Shown here piece by piece: positions 52,711-61,319 of a stretch of 64,000 nt of DNA (positions are counted from its first letter, which is position 1; each line of letters starts with the position of its first letter). The DNA is from Olsenella profusa F0195 (GTDB lineage Bacteria; Actinomycetota; Coriobacteriia; Coriobacteriales; Atopobiaceae), in assembly GCF_000468755.1 (NCBI RefSeq), contig NZ_AWEZ01000043.1, positions 124,001-188,000 on the forward strand, in the 5' to 3' direction. Under the pieces are notes generated by a model. The model worked only from the letters and a program-made list of their open reading frames with translations. It was not told where the DNA came from and ran no database searches. Both the position numbers and the translations under genes were made by a program.

Positions 52711-53397
52711 ATGGACCTGACCGAAGCTATCGAGACACGCCACTCGGTGCGCGCGTTCACCGACGAGCCCATCGACCCCGGGCAGCGCGAGGAGCTCGAG
52801 CGCATCATCGCCGAGGAGAACGCGGCCGGCGACCTGCACATGCGCCTGATCTGCGACGAGCCCAAGGCCTTCAGGAGCACCATGGCGCACTACGGCAGGT
52901 TCCGCAACGTGCGCACCTACCTCGTCCTGGCAGGCGTCCCTGCCGACGACCTCGAGGAGCGCTGTGGCTACCACGGCGAGCGCGTCGTCCTGGAGGCGCA
53001 GCGCATGGGGCTTAACAGCTGCTGGGTGGCACTCACCTTCAAGCGGCGCCAGGTGAGGCGCATGCTGGAGCCGGGCGATCGGCTTGTGGTCGTCGTGGCC
53101 CTGGGGCACGGCACCACGCAGGGCGTCCCGCACCGCTCCAAGGACGCGAACAAGGTCGCGACGGGCCTCCCGGGCTCCCCGGACTGGTTCCAGCGAGGCG
53201 TCGAGGCGGCGCTCCTTGCCCCCACCTCCATCAACCAGCAGAGCTTCCTGCTCACCCTTGTGGACGGGCGGGATGACGACGGGGTGGCGCCCACCGTACG
53301 AGTGGAGTCCAAGGGTGGCCCCTATGCCACCGTGGACCTGGGCATCGTCAAGCGCCACTTCGAGCTGGGAGCCGGCAGGCCCCTGCGCTGGGCATAG
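52711..53397 (+). CDS. Nitroreductase family protein
   Basis: 228 residues. The N-terminus MDLTEAIETRHSVRAFTDEPID is the nitroreductase FMN-binding Arg-His-Ser motif. GLNSCWVALTFKRR and LLAPTSINQQSFLLTLVDG are further FMN-contact and dimer motifs, in the order seen in TM1586-like (one-chain, two-half) nitroreductases. Uses NAD(P)H to reduce nitro compounds or quinones; natural substrate unknown. ATG follows AAGGAAGG. It lies 59 nt before the amylase gene. Confidence 0.87.
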   Translation: MDLTEAIETRHSVRAFTDEPIDPGQREELERIIAEENAAGDLHMRLICDEPKAFRSTMAHYGRFRNVRTYLVLAGVPADDLEERCGYHGERVVLEAQRMGLNSCWVALTFKRRQVRRMLEPGDRLVVVVALGHGTTQGVPHRSKDANKVATGLPGSPDWFQRGVEAALLAPTSINQQSFLLTLVDGRDDDGVAPTVRVESKGGPYATVDLGIVKRHFELGAGRPLRWA

Positions 53398-53455
53398 GGA
53401 TCGAACCAACCCGCGGGGCCGGACGTGCCCCGACCACACATCCGAGGAGGGCCTC

Positions 53456-54979
53456 ATGACCACCTTCAACGGCACCATGCTCCAAGGCTTCTCCTGGTAC
53501 CTGCCAGCCGACGGCAAACACTGGGAGCGCCTGCGCAAAAACGCCAAGGCCTTCGCTGCCAGCGGCATCACCAGCATCTGGCTCCCGCCCGCCTACAAGG
53601 GGCAGGCCGGTGCTAACGACGTGGGCTATGGCGTCTACGACACCTACGACCTGGGAGAGTTCGACCAGAAGGGCAGCGTCGCCACCAAGTACGGCACCAA
53701 GGACGAGTACCTTGCCGCCATCCGTGCCCTCAAGGCCGCAGGCATCCAGGTGCTCGCGGACGTGGTGCTCAACCACCGCATGGGCGCCGACGAGGCCGAG
53801 CAGGTGCGAGCCGTGGAGGTCAACCCCCAGGACCGCGACCAGCCCGCAGGCGGCGAGCAGACCATCACGGCCTGGACCCGCTACACCTTCCCCGGGCGCG
53901 CAGGCGCGTACTCGACGTTCACCTGGAACTGGCACTGCTTCCACGGCTGCGACTACGATGCCGCCACAAACCGCAGCGGCATCTTCCGCTTTGCGGGCAA
54001 GCACTGGGACCCCGACGTCACCCACGAGAACGGCAACTACGACTACCTCATGGGCTGCGACGTCGACGTGATGTACCAGCCCGTCTTCGACGAGCTCGTG
54101 GCCTGGGGCGCGTGGTACACCAAGACCTGCGACCTCGACGGCTATCGCCTGGACGCCGTCAAGCACATCGAGCGCGAGTTCTACCGCAGGTGGCTGGCGC
54201 AGATGCGCGCGACGAGCGGCAAAGAGCTCTTCACCGTGGGCGAGTACTGGTCGGGCGACCTCCAGGAGCTCAGGGACTATCTGGGCGACGACGCGCCCAT
54301 GAGCCTCTTCGACGTGCCTCTACACTACAAGCTGTACACTGCCTCGACGTCGAACGGCGACATGGACCTCTCCACCCTCTTCGACAACACGCTCGTAGGT
54401 GCCGATCCCACTCATGCCGTGACCTTCGTGGAGAACCATGACACCCAACCTGGCCAGGCCCTGCAGTCCTTCATCGAGCCCTGGTTCAAGCCCAGCGCCT
54501 ATGCCTGCATCCTGCTGCGCGAGGCCGGCTACCCCTGTGTCTTCTACGGTGACCTCTACGGCATGCCCAACGACGGCAACGTCCCCGCCGTGGCCGAGCT
54601 GCCCCTGCTCATGGAGGTCCGCCGTCGCTTTGCCTATGGTCCCCAGCACGACTTCCTTGCGAACGCCGATGACATCGGCTGGACGCGCGAGGGCGATGGA
54701 GACCATGAGGACAGCGGCGTGGCCGTGCTTCTCACCGACCGCGACCAGACGCAGCTTACCATGAGCGTGGGCACCTCCCACGCCGGCGAAACGTGGCGCT
54801 GCGTGCTGGGAGACGAGGCAGATGTGACCATCGCGGATGACGGATCGGCCACCTTTAGCGTAGGCGGCGGCAGACTTGCGGTCTACCTGCCCGAAGGTGC
54901 CGTCGCCATGCTGGAGAGCGACTTCAAGGCACTGCGCCGGGCAAAGCGTCGCGCGCCCAATCCCTCGCCCACAGCGTAG
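53456..54979 (+). CDS. Cytoplasmic alpha-amylase (GH13)
   Basis: 507 residues with no signal peptide, like cytoplasmic GH13_5 amylases that act on internal maltodextrin or glycogen. Conserved regions: I DVVLNHRMGADE, II GYRLDAVKHIEREF (nucleophile Asp), III GEYWSGDL (acid/base Glu), IV FVENHDTQPGQ (transition-state Asp). The start MTTFNGTMLQGFSWYLPADG is typical of this family. A C-terminal beta-sandwich domain C follows. ATG 53456 has GAGGAGGG upstream; the frame extends upstream inside the nitroreductase gene but that is not coding. Confidence 0.94.
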   Translation: MTTFNGTMLQGFSWYLPADGKHWERLRKNAKAFAASGITSIWLPPAYKGQAGANDVGYGVYDTYDLGEFDQKGSVATKYGTKDEYLAAIRALKAAGIQVLADVVLNHRMGADEAEQVRAVEVNPQDRDQPAGGEQTITAWTRYTFPGRAGAYSTFTWNWHCFHGCDYDAATNRSGIFRFAGKHWDPDVTHENGNYDYLMGCDVDVMYQPVFDELVAWGAWYTKTCDLDGYRLDAVKHIEREFYRRWLAQMRATSGKELFTVGEYWSGDLQELRDYLGDDAPMSLFDVPLHYKLYTASTSNGDMDLSTLFDNTLVGADPTHAVTFVENHDTQPGQALQSFIEPWFKPSAYACILLREAGYPCVFYGDLYGMPNDGNVPAVAELPLLMEVRRRFAYGPQHDFLANADDIGWTREGDGDHEDSGVAVLLTDRDQTQLTMSVGTSHAGETWRCVLGDEADVTIADDGSATFSVGGGRLAVYLPEGAVAMLESDFKALRRAKRRAPNPSPTA

Positions 54980-55003
54980 ACGTAGGTGTCTCATGGCCTC
55001 CGT

Positions 55004-55188
55004 GGAGCGTTTTGGCCCCAAGTGCGTGGCTCCCTTGTCGCTTCTGCGACGGTGGAAGGCTCGTTTGCTGCCAATTTCCTCGCCCGATGCGCTCGAGGTG
55101 GAATTGGATGGCACGTGACGGGCCAATTGCGCCCTTGATTTCTCCCGAATTGGCAAGGAGCATCACGCACTTGGGGCCAAAACGCTCC
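55004..55188. repeat. Dispersed palindromic element, copy B
   Basis: Perfect inverted 25-nt arms at 55004-55028 and 55164-55188, 135 nt apart, in the gap between the plus-strand amylase and the minus-strand GH32 remnant. The arm core CCCCAAGTGCGTG is shared with copy A at 30.3 kb. The interior contains several CCAATT/GGAATTGG segments that could pair further. No open frame of note inside. Confidence 0.65.
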
Positions 55189-55241
55189 CGCGACCGCCGG
55201 GATGGGTGTGTCGGCACTCGCCGTGGGTGCCCATCGTCGCA

Positions 55242-56696
55242 TCAGCGCCGACGGGCATCGCCACGAACCTGCCGACAATATGTGAGGCAGCCGATCCATA
55301 GGCGATAGGATCCCCATACGCTCTGGAATCCATGCTGGTGAGAGCATGATGATGACCACCGTGGTGCCAGCTGCTGCACCATCCCTGCAATGCCACACAC
55401 AACGACCGGGATGGTCGCAACCCCACCAGCAACGGTACCCGCACCCGTACCGCCCATGATGGTGATGGTGGCACTGCCTGGGTGTCGGAGGAGGAGTGGG
55501 GATCGACTTGGGGTGCGCCGTGTCATAGCGGTGTCCCAGACGCCGAGATCCACATAGCCCTTCTCATACGCACGGGCATCGGCCTTGTCCTGGTCGGTGA
55601 GCTGGTAGGCGATGAGCCCCGTGCCATCGATGGAGACGCGAACGGTACCATCCCGTACCATGGCGGCCACATGGTACGTGTGCCCGCAGGAGAGGTCGGC
55701 CGCCACCTGGGTGAAGGTATGGTCGCCCTTGAAGTCGAACAGCCGCAGCGTGCCATCCGAACGAAGCCGGATGGCGTAGCAGCCGCCAAACGGATCGGTG
55801 ATCTGAGAGCCAAACACCAGGTTGGTGGTGGAGTCGCTGTAGTTCACGTCCACCTCATACGAGAAGTTCCCATCCAGGCTGTACTCCTCGGAGGACATGA
55901 GGAACGCGTTGAGCCCGGCGCCATCGACGTGATAGGCCCGGCCATCGATGTGCCACGTGCCTGCCGTGGGAGTGAGGCCATCGACGTTGGTCTTGAACTC
56001 GTTGGCATGGACGGTGACGGTGATGGTCTTGGTGATGGAAGGATCTGCCGCACTCGCGATGGTGATCGTCGTGGTGCCAGGCCTGCTGGCGACGATGCTG
56101 AGGCCTGTATCGGCGCGTACGACCCACGCCACGCCTGGTTCGCTCGAGGAGACGGTCCAACCCTGGTCCGTATAACCCGGCGTCACCCACACGCGCACGT
56201 CGCTCGTGGCGCCAGGGTTGGCAACCACAGACGTGGCGTCAACGCTGATGCCGGTAGGCGTCAAGGACTGCTCGCCCTTGACGGTCCAGATGCCGGCCAG
56301 CTGATGCACCGTGGCATCGAGCGTTGCCACACCGTTCTCGGCGAATGCGGCCAGACCATCGGGATAGCCCGTGGGGAAGATCTGGTTGGCATCAGAGATG
56401 GTGTCATCCGCCGTGAAGACCTCGACGCTCATGCGATCCACGAAGATGTGGAGGTCGACGGAGCCGTCGGGGTTGGTCACGACCTTGGCCTGCCGATCTG
56501 AGGCTGAGAACGTGTCACTGACGGTGATGCCGGACTGGGAGCGGTCGATGGCGATGGTATGCGTCGAGAAGTCTGGGGCCGGATGGCACGAAGGCACGTA
56601 CACCAGGAGAACGGGGCAGCCATCTCGTCCTCCAGCACGACGCCCGTGGTCCCGTCCTTTGCGACGGCCATGGCAGCTGGGAAAGCGACGGCTCAA
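55242..56696 (-). pseudogene. C-terminal remnant of a secreted GH32 beta-fructosidase
   Basis: The frame covers the GH32 C-terminal beta-sandwich (THTIAIDRSQSG, SVDLHIFVDRMSVEVFTADDT, ENGVATLDATVHQLAGIW), a bacterial Ig-like domain (ISVDATSVVANPGATSDVRVWVTPGY...ITKTITVTV) and a LamG/GH16-like carbohydrate-binding region (EYSLDGNFSYEVDVNYSD...GGCYAIRLRSDGTLRLFDFKGDH). The signal peptide and catalytic WMNDPNG, RDP and EC motifs are absent. The first 40 codons read out of frame, with a better match in another frame (AVAKDGTTGVVL), and the end after DLGVWDT also loses coding character. I read it as a 5'-truncated, frameshifted levanase/fructanase gene. Confidence 0.72.
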
Positions 56697-56763
56697 GCAG
56701 ATGACGTTGAACTTGGCTCCGCCCCTTCGGCCGTCCGATCAACGGGGATACGATACCCTCTCA

Positions 56764-56778
56764 TTAACCGTTCGGTCA
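56764..56778 (+). promoter_or_regulatory. Probable TetR operator
   Basis: TTAACCGTTCGGTCA, an imperfect dyad (ACCG-TT-CGGT core) 17 nt before the short TetR gene. It shares ACCG/CGGTCA half-site sequence with the operator at 30531. Confidence 0.5.
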
Positions 56779-56795
56779 GCAGGAGGGATCCGGTC

Positions 56796-57131
56796 ATGAA
56801 CGAGCACTTCCTCGCGTTGCCTGCCGCATGGCGCGACGCGATGCTCGACGCGGGGTTCGGGATGTTCTTGCGCTGCCCCTACGCCAAGGCTCCCATGTCG
56901 GAGGTCGCCGTGGCAGGTGGCGTCTCCAAGCCCCCGCTCTCCCACTATTTCGGCAACAAGCTCGGCCTCTACCTCCATCTCTGGGAGACGACCCTGGGTG
57001 AGGTGGCGCGCTCGACCCGGAAGCACGGGGTGCTTGAGGCCGACGACATCGACGTCGACGGAATAGAGTGCGACATGGGGGCGATCATCGACCGCTGGTG
57101 CGTCGCGCTTTCCGAGGAGGTGGCCTCATGA
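56796..57131 (+). CDS. Short TetR-like DNA-binding protein
   Basis: 111 residues. Only the TetR HTH region is present (AWRDAMLDAGFGMFLRCPYAKAPMSEVAVAGGVSKPPLSHYFGNKLGLYLHLWETTL) plus about 40 further residues; the usual ligand-binding half is missing. The stop overlaps the hydrolase start (ATGA), so the gene may have been shortened with the hydrolase reading now beginning there, or it may be a natural short form. ATG 56796 follows AGGAGGGATC. The operator-like dyad just upstream suggests autoregulation of a regulator-hydrolase operon. Confidence 0.72.
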   Translation: MNEHFLALPAAWRDAMLDAGFGMFLRCPYAKAPMSEVAVAGGVSKPPLSHYFGNKLGLYLHLWETTLGEVARSTRKHGVLEADDIDVDGIECDMGAIIDRWCVALSEEVAS

Positions 57132-58042
57132 GCGGCGATCTCGAAGGCCTGCCGTCGCCTTGCGATGCACCGTACCCGGGCGACGTCGAGCCCGCAATCG
57201 CTGCAGGGATGGTCGAACGGACATTGCGCACCGAGCACGGAGAGGTGCGCTACTGGGTGAGCGAGCGGGCGGACGCGGAGCGCGGGTGGGTGGCCTTCCT
57301 GCCCGGCCTCTCGGCCGACCACACCCTGTTCGACCCCCAGTTCGCCCACTTCGCGAGGCGCTGGAACCTCGTCGTCTGGGACGCTCCGGGCCACGGGCTC
57401 TCGCGCCCGTGGGGCAAGAGGCTCGACCTCGACGACATGGCCGGCGCGCTTTGCGAAATCCTCAAGGCGTGTGGGGCGGTGCATCCCGTCCTCGTCGGCC
57501 AGTCGCTCGGCGGCTACGTCGCGCAGGCCTACCTCGACCTCTTCCCCACCCGCACGGCCGCCTTCGTCTCCATCGACTCGTCACCTATGCAGCGACGCTA
57601 CTACAAAAGATGGCACCTGGCCGTGCTGCGCCACATGGAGGGGATATGCCGGCTCTGGGGCACCGAAGGCTTCCTGCGCGGCCAGATCGCGGGGAACTGC
57701 TCGACCACCGAGCACGGGCGAAGGAACATGCTCCGGCAGATCGAGCGTTACTCGAAGAGGGAGCTCTGTGCGCTGTACGGCGGGGGCTTTAGGGCGATCT
57801 CCGACGCCGTGGCGAAAGACCGCGCGTACCGCATCGACTGCCCGCTCATGATCGTATGCGGGACCGAGGATGCGGCGGGCTTCGTCAAGGCCTACGACAA
57901 GGCGTGGTCGAGGGAGACCGGCGTGCCCGTCATCTGGGTCGAGGGCGCGGGACACAACGCCAACGTCGATGACCCCGCCTTCGTCAACGCCGCCATCGAC
58001 CGGTTCCTGGAGTCCACGGCCGAAAACCACTCGCCGGGCTAA
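57128..58042 (+). CDS. Alpha/beta hydrolase
   Basis: 304 residues of the alpha/beta-hydrolase fold. The oxyanion region is VAFLPGLSADHTLFDPQ, the nucleophile elbow GQSLGGYVAQAY (Ser), the acid in MIVCGTEDAAGF and the catalytic His in VEGAGHNANVDDP. WDAPGHGLSRPW is the usual strand-4 loop. Substrate unknown. GAGGAGG precedes the ATG, which overlaps the short TetR stop. A small-molecule hydrolase controlled by its cognate regulator is the simplest reading. Confidence 0.87.
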   Translation: MSGDLEGLPSPCDAPYPGDVEPAIAAGMVERTLRTEHGEVRYWVSERADAERGWVAFLPGLSADHTLFDPQFAHFARRWNLVVWDAPGHGLSRPWGKRLDLDDMAGALCEILKACGAVHPVLVGQSLGGYVAQAYLDLFPTRTAAFVSIDSSPMQRRYYKRWHLAVLRHMEGICRLWGTEGFLRGQIAGNCSTTEHGRRNMLRQIERYSKRELCALYGGGFRAISDAVAKDRAYRIDCPLMIVCGTEDAAGFVKAYDKAWSRETGVPVIWVEGAGHNANVDDPAFVNAAIDRFLESTAENHSPG

Positions 58043-58261
58043 GGTCCCTGTGGCGACAATGACCCGCCGAGCGCGCGCAACTGCCCGAGAGTTGGACGAT
58101 GCGCAAGGGGGAGGCATTACCGCAGACATGGCCTACTCAGGGGAGCTGCTGGACACCCATGCCGAAGAAGCTGAAGGAGTATCGAAGGTAGGAGAGCTCC
58201 AGCTTGCGGAATTGCATGATAGACCTGGACCCTCTCGGACCGAAAGCGAGCGGAGACACCG

Positions 58262-58400
58262 ATGAAGCTGTTCCTGACGTCCTATCTGGCTGGCACAAGG
58301 GGACTCACCGACGCGCTCCTCTCGGAGACGGAACCTAGGGAGATCGTGCTCGTCCCCGCCACCGCCAGCGCCAGCGTGGAACGCGTGACTCGTCCGGGCA
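58262..58400 (+). pseudogene. N-terminal fragment of a peptidase S51 (peptidase E-like) gene
   Basis: From ATG 58262 the frame reads MKLFLTSYLAGTRGLTDALLSETEPREIVLVPATASA, which matches the start of peptidase E/cyanophycinase-like proteins (KLFLTSY-xG...VxFIPTAS). The resemblance stops after about 45 codons and the catalytic Ser/His part is missing; the next 40 bases enter the 3' end of a minus-strand lipoprotein gene. A truncated remnant. The region 58043-58261 before it has no supported gene. Confidence 0.5.
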
Positions 58401-58429
58401 GGCTAGCTGGCACAGCAACCCACACCAGT

Positions 58430-59470
58430 CTAATCCAAGATGGAGGGAGCCTTGGGGGCGTCCAAGCCGTCATCCAAGAACCCCGCGGGCACATTGCCCC
58501 TGTACGTTGCCAACGTGGTATGGGTCTTACCATAGGCCGTCCTGGCGTAGGAGACCGGAAACCCCTGCTCATCATAGATGGTCGTAGACGATTCCGCTGA
58601 TGCCGGGTCACTTGAGTCCCGCGTCTTTGTCCTCGAGGATACCTTGTTCGTGTTGGGATAGTACTCGACCGTCTCATCATACGTACAGGTCTCGATGGAC
58701 GAACCATCGAGGGCCCAGGTCCCGTCGTCCCGCAATGTCGAGCGAACCGATCTGACCACGCGCCCTTCGGAATCGAGCCAGTTCGTGCAGCAACTGTCCG
58801 GCTGCTGCGTGTCCCTATCATAATAGTACGTACGCTCGAAGTCGCCCTGGTCATCGGTGCCATACTCGTATGTTTGGGAGCTGGGCCAGTCGATCTCGTC
58901 GCCATGGGATCCGTAGTGCCAATGCGCCGTCTGGCGGCCCTGATCGTCGTACTCGAAGGTCTCGCGGTCATTGGAGGTGACAGCGTTCGATTCGACGATT
59001 CTCCCGGCGGCGTCATAGCTCTTCGTCATGGTCAACGTGCCATCTTCTCGACGGGAGACGTTAAGGCTGCCGTCATCGTGATAGCTGTAGGTGGTCTCGA
59101 ACGACCTCTCGGTGTTCGGCCCGCCGCCCTCGCACGAGCCGGTAACCGAAGAGAGCCTCCCTTGGTCGTAGTGATAGTAGCTGACCGACCACGTGCCCCC
59201 ATCGGAATTGAAACTCTCCGATGCGACAAGCGTCCCACCGGCATCGAACTGGTAGGTTTTCCAGAACCGAGAGGAGTCGTCACCCATGATGAGGATGGCG
59301 CCACCTCCCTCTGGGACCTGCTGGTTCCAGAGGACCGACGTATCGCGCGAGGAGCCGAACTCGCCCATACCCGTGCTCTCGCATCCCGCAAGACAGACGC
59401 AGAGCAGGAGCGTGGCAAGGGTGCAGACGGCAACGTGCAGGCTGATATGGACAACTCTCATACGTTCCAT
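58430..59470 (-). CDS. Lipoprotein with YD/RHS-like repeats
   Basis: 346 residues with a lipoprotein signal: basic start, hydrophobic core (VAVCTLATLLLCVCLAGC) and lipobox LAGC, so Cys29 (from ATG 59470) would be lipidated. The mature part repeats a pattern of aromatic-Asp-containing strands (YHYDQGRLSSVTGS, YSYHDDGSLNVSRRE, KSYDAAGRIVESNAV, FEYDDQGRQTAHWHY, IYDEQGFPVSYA) like single YD repeats of RHS proteins. Surface-exposed beta-structure is likely; function unknown. ATG 59461 is an alternative start. It overlaps the end of the MerR-like fragment. Confidence 0.75.
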   Translation of the reverse strand: MERMRVVHISLHVAVCTLATLLLCVCLAGCESTGMGEFGSSRDTSVLWNQQVPEGGGAILIMGDDSSRFWKTYQFDAGGTLVASESFNSDGGTWSVSYYHYDQGRLSSVTGSCEGGGPNTERSFETTYSYHDDGSLNVSRREDGTLTMTKSYDAAGRIVESNAVTSNDRETFEYDDQGRQTAHWHYGSHGDEIDWPSSQTYEYGTDDQGDFERTYYYDRDTQQPDSCCTNWLDSEGRVVRSVRSTLRDDGTWALDGSSIETCTYDETVEYYPNTNKVSSRTKTRDSSDPASAESSTTIYDEQGFPVSYARTAYGKTHTTLATYRGNVPAGFLDDGLDAPKAPSILD

Positions 59471-59640
59471 GGGTAGGGCCTATCATGACTGGCGGCCACA
59501 AGTCGATGGCTGCCATCGGGGCCATTGCGGCGGGTATGACGTGAGGGCAGCAGACCGATGTGGTCGTAATGTCGGACCGTACGAATCGTCAGACCCGCAG
59601 CAGCGGCAATCTCACCGCTCGTATATCTCTTCTCGCTCAT
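59458..59640 (-). pseudogene. MerR HTH fragment
   Basis: From ATG 59640 (GGGAGG upstream) the frame encodes MSEKRYTSGEIAAAAGLTIRTVRHYDHIGLLPS, the MerR winged helix, but loses homology after about 45 residues and stops at 59458. No dimerisation helix or effector domain remains. It is probably a decayed regulator that now lies over the start of the lipoprotein gene. The promoter of that lipoprotein may lie inside it. Confidence 0.55.
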
Positions 59641-59889
59641 GCCAATGCCTCCCTGCCATCCCATTACAGTTCATTACGCGACGTCATGAGCAAGGGTTTT
59701 TGTCCCATCCGAAAACTGGCGGCTAGACGTTGTCACCTGGTACAGCGCATGGGGCCATCACCGCACACACCGAGAAGCGAAAACCTCGCCATACGAGAAC
59801 GTCGTGGCACCCATGCCACCAGACGCCCGTGTGCCCTGTGCGCCATCCTGCATGGGTTCGACGCAGAATGTCCGCTGCATCCATGAGCC

Positions 59890-60750
59890 CTACCCTTGGG
59901 GTGTGAGCAAACCTCTGACCTCCTCCACCTTATCCGTTTGACCAGCGGCTTTTTGTGCCCAGGGCTCCTGAAGCGTCTCGTTGAAGACGTCAATGGCCCG
60001 TTTGCCGTTGCCATCGACCGCACCTGGCCGGGCACCCTGCTGGAGCATCTTCTTGATGATGACGATGTCGCCGTCATCTAGGCCATTGCCACACATGGCT
60101 GTAACAAAGTAGTTGAGAGGCAACTTCGCTTGTGACCGCTTCATGTCGACCCCCGCATCAAGCAGGGCATTGACGATCTTGGGGTTGTAGGCATCCAGGC
60201 CCTGCTGAAGGAAGCTTTCTCCATAGCGGCTGTCCCAGTCCGTATAGTCACATGCAAAAAGAAGCAGTTCCTCAGTGGGGTGAGCCCCCCTGGCAAGCAG
60301 GGTGTCAACCATCTCATAGTCATCTTTCCTGACCGCACGATGCAGAAGCGACTCCCCCGACGCTAGGCTTTCGCGACAGGCATAGTCATCAATGGCAATG
60401 TCCGGATTGGCGTCGAACACAGCCAGGAGGCCCTTTACGTCATGCGAATCCACGCATGCAAATGCCTTGTCGGTAGCCTCGTCTTTGGCCTGGCTCCTTG
60501 CCGCACCCGCAGACAGATAGGCATACGTGCCGACAACGATTACCGCCGGCACAAGACCCACAACGAACAAAGTGATGGGGATGGCCTTCTTGAGCCCAAG
60601 CTTCTTCCCCTGGGCAGCACGCCTCTTTGAGCCCACGGCAAAGACGATGGTGACGACAAGTCCCGCCCCTATGAACACGACCGCAACGACCGCAAGAATC
60701 AGATAGACAAAGAAGATACCATTGAGTAGGAGGACCGTACCAAAAGCCAT
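59890..60750 (-). CDS. Membrane-anchored ankyrin-repeat-like protein
   Basis: 286 residues from ATG 60750 (GAGAGGGGAG upstream). Two hydrophobic helices (LLLNGIFFVYLILAVVAVVFIGAGLVVTIVF and ITLFVVGLVPAVIVVGTYAYL) are separated by a basic loop, then a soluble domain with ankyrin-like units: GESLLHRAVRKDDYEMVDTLLARGAHP, YNPKIVNALLDAGVDMKRSQAKLPLNYFV, DIVIIKKMLQQGARPGAVDGNGKRAIDVF. A protein-interaction role at the membrane is inferred. No operon partner is evident. Confidence 0.75.
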   Translation of the reverse strand: MAFGTVLLLNGIFFVYLILAVVAVVFIGAGLVVTIVFAVGSKRRAAQGKKLGLKKAIPITLFVVGLVPAVIVVGTYAYLSAGAARSQAKDEATDKAFACVDSHDVKGLLAVFDANPDIAIDDYACRESLASGESLLHRAVRKDDYEMVDTLLARGAHPTEELLLFACDYTDWDSRYGESFLQQGLDAYNPKIVNALLDAGVDMKRSQAKLPLNYFVTAMCGNGLDDGDIVIIKKMLQQGARPGAVDGNGKRAIDVFNETLQEPWAQKAAGQTDKVEEVRGLLTPQG

Positions 60751-61004
60751 GTGCTCCCCTCTCGCCAGATGGGATGAGTGCCCTTGAGACAGAGCATAGC
60801 ATCTCCGTCGGGTCGTCCCTCTCATTGCGGGACACACAGTAGGCATGCAAGCAAACGAGAGCAGGTCGTGCGATCACCACGTCAACTACCTCATGGTATC
60901 GAGGGCGTGCCACACAATGACTCGCGGACTCGCGCATCTCATCCGGCCCCCACGAACCAGCGAGCGCGATGCCACGGCCAGCCACCACTACGAGCCATCA
61001 GCCA

Positions 61005-61292
61005 TCATATCCCGACAGGGCCCATGCCGTCGGGACGGTCCCCCCTGAAGGCCAGGGCGCACCCCGCCTTGCACACCTTTGAATGCAGGATGATCGCTGC
61101 CACGACATCGGTAACGAACAGCAGGTGCAACACAAGGAGAACCGTCGCCGCGGCGCCCGTGATGAGGTCCTGCCTGCACGCACGAACCACAGACGCGAAA
61201 CCGTACGAGGAGGTGAGCAGCAACAGCACGTAGTCGACGGCGGCCAGCAGCAGCACCATGACGGACGCAAAGAGGATGAGCCCCGGCACCAC
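61005..61292 (-). CDS. Small hydrophobic membrane protein
   Basis: 95 residues with two long hydrophobic segments (GLILFASVMVLLLAAVDYVLLLL and GAAATVLLVLHLLFVTDVVAAIIL) around RACRQDLIT. The in-frame start is GTG 61292 with no ideal ribosome-binding site; the GGGAGG nearby belongs to an out-of-frame ATG, so a frameshift near the start is possible. It follows the DUF1648 gene by 27 nt and is probably in the same operon. No family recognised. Confidence 0.5.
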   Translation of the reverse strand: MVPGLILFASVMVLLLAAVDYVLLLLTSSYGFASVVRACRQDLITGAAATVLLVLHLLFVTDVVAAIILHSKVCKAGCALAFRGDRPDGMGPVGI

Positions 61293-61319
61293 CGCCGAGG
61301 GCTGGCCATGCCTCCCTGC

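Noticed and set aside
53397-53412. Reverse-strand GGTTCGATCCC resembling a tRNA T-arm
   Set aside because: Only 58 nt lie between the flanking genes and no acceptor, D or anticodon arm can be drawn.
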